A stretch of DNA of 64,000 bases from Pectobacterium parmentieri (lineage in GTDB: Bacteria > Pseudomonadota > Gammaproteobacteria > Enterobacterales > Enterobacteriaceae). The translations under genes and the position numbers were made by a program. The DNA lies in the NCBI RefSeq assembly GCF_001742145.1, contig NZ_CP015749.1, forward strand, positions 4,340,001 through 4,404,000, given 5' to 3'. Each line of letters opens with the position of its first letter. The first letter of the stretch is position 1. Shown one piece after another: positions 61,769 through 64,000 of this stretch. The notes below the pieces were generated by a model. The model was given only the letters and a program-made list of their open reading frames with translations, made no database searches and was not told the DNA's origin.

Positions 61769-62230
61769 TCACGGATGTATCGCAGTTTGTGAAGTAACCT
61801 TAGGCAAATTCTTAATATTATGTTGCTGTTGCCGCTGACTGATAGGACTTGTCGAGTTTCGGGTAAACTTATAATCGAAGACTTCTCCAGTCTGAGGATT
61901 ATAGACATCTGGCCTTGCGCTACCCAAAGTACCTCTTGATACTTGATGACCACCAGAATAAGAGGTTTCAGTTTCAAGATGCGTTTTTTGTCCCGTCATT
62001 TTCTGATAACGCCGCATTAATTTATCAGCATATGTATGTTTCTTACTCCCCTGAACATGTCCCGACCCCGCCGAGCCATGACCATTATTAACTCCCCACC
62101 TCTCAGCCTTCTCCCCAACTCGCTGCACAAATTCTTCATCTGTCAGTTCCGCTGCTGTCTTTCTGGATGCATCATTTTTCGCTAACCCTAAAGGATCGCA
62201 AAATTCTAAAGGATTTGTGACATAACCCTG
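61769..62230 (-). CDS. Orphan Rhs tip with PD-(D/E)XK-like nuclease (open frame)
   Basis: Continuous frame from the Rhs tail '[27 protein letters not shown]' through '[59 protein letters not shown]', then '[56 protein letters not shown]'. '[16 protein letters not shown]' fits a restriction-endonuclease-fold active site (D...DxK). The first available start is GTG 62128. No Rhs core beyond '[11 protein letters not shown]' remains. Confidence 0.7.
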   Translation of the reverse strand, partial: QGYVTNPLEFCDPLGLAKNDASRKTAAELTDEEFVQRVGEKAERWGVNNGHGSAGSGHVQGSKKHTYADKLMRRYQKMTGQKTHLETETSYSGGHQVSRGTLGSARPDVYNPQTGEVFDYKFTRNSTSPISQRQQQHNIKNLPKVTSQTAIHP

Positions 62231-62239
62231 CGGCCTCAG

Positions 62240-62385
62240 ACCACCATGTAAACCTATCGGGTCTTGTGCAACAATCCAAGCGTCTGGCGAGTCGTACTAT
62301 CTGTTTCAGCCGTAAGTGACTTTCATCCAGTCGTCATAATGTCGTAAATCATCCATGCTACCGCCTATCCACGTGGTAGTTAATC
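62240..62385 (-). repeat. Rhs-tail variant plus symE leader, duplicated block copy 2
   Basis: Same ~130-bp sequence as 60667-60801 with a single visible substitution (GTACTATC versus GTACCATC). Confidence 0.75.
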
Positions 62386-62609
62386 ATGGCTAAGGCACAT
62401 TCTAAGTCAGGCGTCACCGTTAATAAAGCAGCCAAAACAGAGCGTTACTACACCGTGGGATACGCCCCGCATAATGGTAAATCCAACCCGCCCTCTGCCA
62501 TCAACCTTAAAAGCCGCTGGCTGGAAGAGTCGGGCTTTATCACCGGGATGCCGTCACCGTCACGGTGGAAAGGGCAAGATTATTATTGAGACGCAGATTA
62601 ATCTGTAGT
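62386..62609 (+). pseudogene. symE: symE copy with frameshifts near the end
   Basis: 'MAKAHSKSGVTVNKAAKTERYYTVGYAPHNGKSNPPSAINLKSRWLEESGFITGMP' then 'SPSRWKGQDYY' out of frame; small deletions at CCGTCACC and AAAGGGCAAG remove the normal '[18 protein letters not shown]' ending. Start and leader are intact. Confidence 0.8.
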
Positions 62610-62631
62610 GTCTGACCAGGCGATGAAATAA

Positions 62632-62670
62632 AAAGCTGGAAGGATCGTGGGATCGCTTCTGGTTTTTTTA
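62632..62670. terminator. Module hairpin (62.6 kb)
   Basis: AAGCTGGAAGGATCGTGGGATCGCTTCTGGTTTTTTT: G-U tolerant outer stem, T7 tail; terminates the immunity gene of the live Rhs from the other side. Confidence 0.75.
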
Positions 62671-62937
62671 AATAACGTAGTATTTTAGTCGAGAGCTAAT
62701 AACATCTTTATCCATAGTCATAAGATGAGATAGCTTAATCATTATATTAAAAGACTCAGAGCTAATTAACTTCCTTTCTTCAATAACAACATCAATCGCT
62801 GTCTCTAAAGCTAGCCCATATTCTCCGTAATCAATAAAATCCTTAATTTCAATTAATTCATTTAATGAAAAAACACCACCTAAGCTATTAATTAAATTAG
62901 ATAGTTCCAACTCTATTTCTTGATAATCAGATTTCAT
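62668..62937 (-). CDS. MafI-family-like immunity protein of the live Rhs
   Basis: 89 residues, helical: 'QEIELELSNLINSLGGVFSLNELIEIKDFIDYGEYGLALETAIDVVIEERKLI'. The 'FID.GEY..ALE...D' pattern is that of MafI-type immunity proteins, which commonly guard EndoU tips. Its ATG overlaps the rhs stop codon (TAATG), so it is translationally coupled. Cytoplasmic. Confidence 0.78.
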   Translation of the reverse strand: MKSDYQEIELELSNLINSLGGVFSLNELIEIKDFIDYGEYGLALETAIDVVIEERKLISSESFNIMIKLSHLMTMDKDVISSRLKYYVI

Positions 62938-64000
62938 TAGCGTGGATTCCTTGGCACATTTGTTGGAAAGCCTGAAACGATATCGCCATTCTTTTCCTGA
63001 ATGACTCTTATATCTATTCCATCTCTAGTTCCATTGGTTACCAATCTTCCCCCACGACCTATTGTAGGCTCTAGTGAGGGATCTGTAGCTATATCAGATA
63101 TTTCATGCATAATTTTATCATCAGACCATCCTTGGGGAAATTCGCTCTTTCCTGGGATACCTGTACCAGGGCGATGCCCTCCGCCCGTAGCATCGCCATC
63201 GAGAATATGCTGGCGACGTTTAGGTGAGGCAAGATCTACAGTTTCAGGTTGATTCGGCTGTTCACATGTAGATTCAGCCAACCCCAGCGGATCAATCCAA
63301 GTGAGAGGGTTATGTATATATGCTTGAGGTCGGATACCACCCAATAACCCTATCGGGTCCGGCGATAAATACTGCCCGCTCTCTGCATCATAGTAACGAT
63401 GCCGGTTGTAGTAAAGCCCCGTTTCTGCATCGTACAACTGTCCCTGATAGCGCAGTTCACAGTACACTTCTTCGTTGGCCGCATCCCCCAGATAACGTCG
63501 GAGTGGGATAGGGCGTCTTTCTTCACGGTGTGCGCCCCACAGGCCCTGTTCGCCGCGCCAGTGAACGTCGCCTTCCTCGCTGCACAACTCTCTGGCGGTG
63601 CCTGCCTGGTCGGTGACGATGTTGTGCAACTGCGTGCCGCCGCCCTGCACCTCGACCTGTGCCAGTGGCCGGAAGCTGCCCGGCTCGTACACCCACTGTA
63701 CCTCCCGTGCCGCTGACCCGTCCGCCCGGTACTGCTGCTGGCCGATAAGCTGGTCACCGTCCCAGCGGTATGCCACCCGCGCTACCGCCTGCGCCGATGG
63801 GACCTGTCCCTCACGCACCTTGTTGATCCTGCGACCAAACGCATCATAACGATAGCGCCACCGTGCGCCGTCCGGCAGGCTCACCCGCACCAGCCGGTCC
63901 TGCACGTCCCAGTCAAAGTGGGTTTCCTTCGGCCTGAACCCCGGACGCGTTTCCCGTTTTATTGCCAGACGCCCGCAGTCGTCATACTGGTACTGCGTAT
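62937..64000 (-). CDS. Rhs protein, C-terminal part with EndoU nuclease tip; 5' part lies beyond the right edge
   Basis: The frame is open to the window edge (the GTG at 63905 is internal, preceded in frame by '[28 protein letters not shown]'). YD-repeat core '[16 protein letters not shown]', '[18 protein letters not shown]', '[27 protein letters not shown]', '[38 protein letters not shown]', then the [10 protein letters not shown] autoproteolysis-type junction. The ~95-residue tip has 'RRQHILDGD', 'GGGHRPG', '[23 protein letters not shown]' and 'GIDIRVI', the bacterial EndoU RNase signature. Rhs proteins deliver such tips via T6SS or at contact. No stop or shift: the apparent parent of the whole array. 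Confidence 0.9.
   Translation of the reverse strand, partial: TQYQYDDCGRLAIKRETRPGFRPKETHFDWDVQDRLVRVSLPDGARWRYRYDAFGRRINKVREGQVPSAQAVARVAYRWDGDQLIGQQQYRADGSAAREVQWVYEPGSFRPLAQVEVQGGGTQLHNIVTDQAGTARELCSEEGDVHWRGEQGLWGAHREERRPIPLRRYLGDAANEEVYCELRYQGQLYDAETGLYYNRHRYYDAESGQYLSPDPIGLLGGIRPQAYIHNPLTWIDPLGLAESTCEQPNQPETVDLASPKRRQHILDGDATGGGHRPGTGIPGKSEFPQGWSDDKIMHEISDIATDPSLEPTIGRGGRLVTNGTRDGIDIRVIQEKNGDIVSGFPTNVPRNPR

Noticed and set aside
61762..61977. N-terminal extension of the immunity frame at 61099
   Set aside because: The extra 72 codons are the toxin coding sequence 61769-62230 in another frame; start moved to 61761.

Overview
The window looks like chromosome from a soft-rot plant-pathogenic enterobacterium, most likely Pectobacterium or a close relative. 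This rests on the enterobacterial bioP-metR-metE / ysgA-udp / ppc core, a Tat-exported PL26-type (rhamnogalacturonan lyase-like) pectin-degradation protein, and a large Rhs polymorphic-toxin locus. Species-level assignment is inference; no search was run.

Region 1 (1-14245) is ordinary core genome: the end of a biotin transporter gene (bioP/yigM), metR divergent from metE (with a MetJ-like operator), two closely related methyl-accepting chemotaxis genes that each have a textbook sigma-28 promoter, a dienelactone-hydrolase family gene (ysgA), udp behind two CRP-type sites, a tyrosine-phosphatase family gene and ppc. A ~225-bp MITE-like repeat lies between the chemoreceptor genes.

Region 2 (about 14.5-23.3 kb) is AT-rich and holds 15 small genes, all on the minus strand. 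Several are recognisable immunity-protein types (SUKH/SMI1-KNR4, barstar, DUF2283-, TriTu- and DUF6985-like). Between them lie short broken pieces of Rhs core, Rhs C-terminal toxins and symE.

Region 3 (23.3-36.0 kb) is a GC-richer nutrient cluster. On the minus strand are a private tonB-exbB-exbD set, an unusual tandem-fused ABC permease and an ABC ATPase. On the plus strand, divergent from these, are an SsuA/TauA-type periplasmic binding protein, a TonB-dependent receptor, a Tat-exported PL26-like exo-rhamnogalacturonan lyase and a DUF6250-like protein. A convergent LysR regulator closes the cluster. The genes suggest outer-membrane capture, TonB-powered import and inner-membrane ABC transport of one substrate, possibly a product of pectin side chains.

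Region 4 (36.0-64.0 kb) is the most striking part. A live-looking Rhs gene with an EndoU nuclease tip and its MafI-type immunity gene enters at the right edge (62.7-64.0 kb, minus strand). Downstream of it is about 27 kb of displaced modules. A typical module reads, in plus-strand order: a relic of symE on the plus strand, a shared ~37-bp bidirectional hairpin (GCCGGAAGGATC-GTGT-GATCGCTTCCGGC type), an intact immunity gene on the minus strand, an Rhs C-terminal toxin (usually broken), and a fragment of the 3' end of the Rhs core. I count 26 immunity-type ORFs here. Most associated toxins carry nonsense codons or frameshifts, whereas the immunity frames are open. A few orphan toxin tips (48842, 55378, 56468, 61769) remain open from the PxxxxDPxGL junction and could serve as a reservoir for swapping onto the live Rhs. 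Paralogous immunity genes and shared repeats on both sides of Region 3 suggest that Regions 2 and 4 were once one array, later split.

No tRNA, rRNA, CRISPR array, integrase or transposase was recognised.
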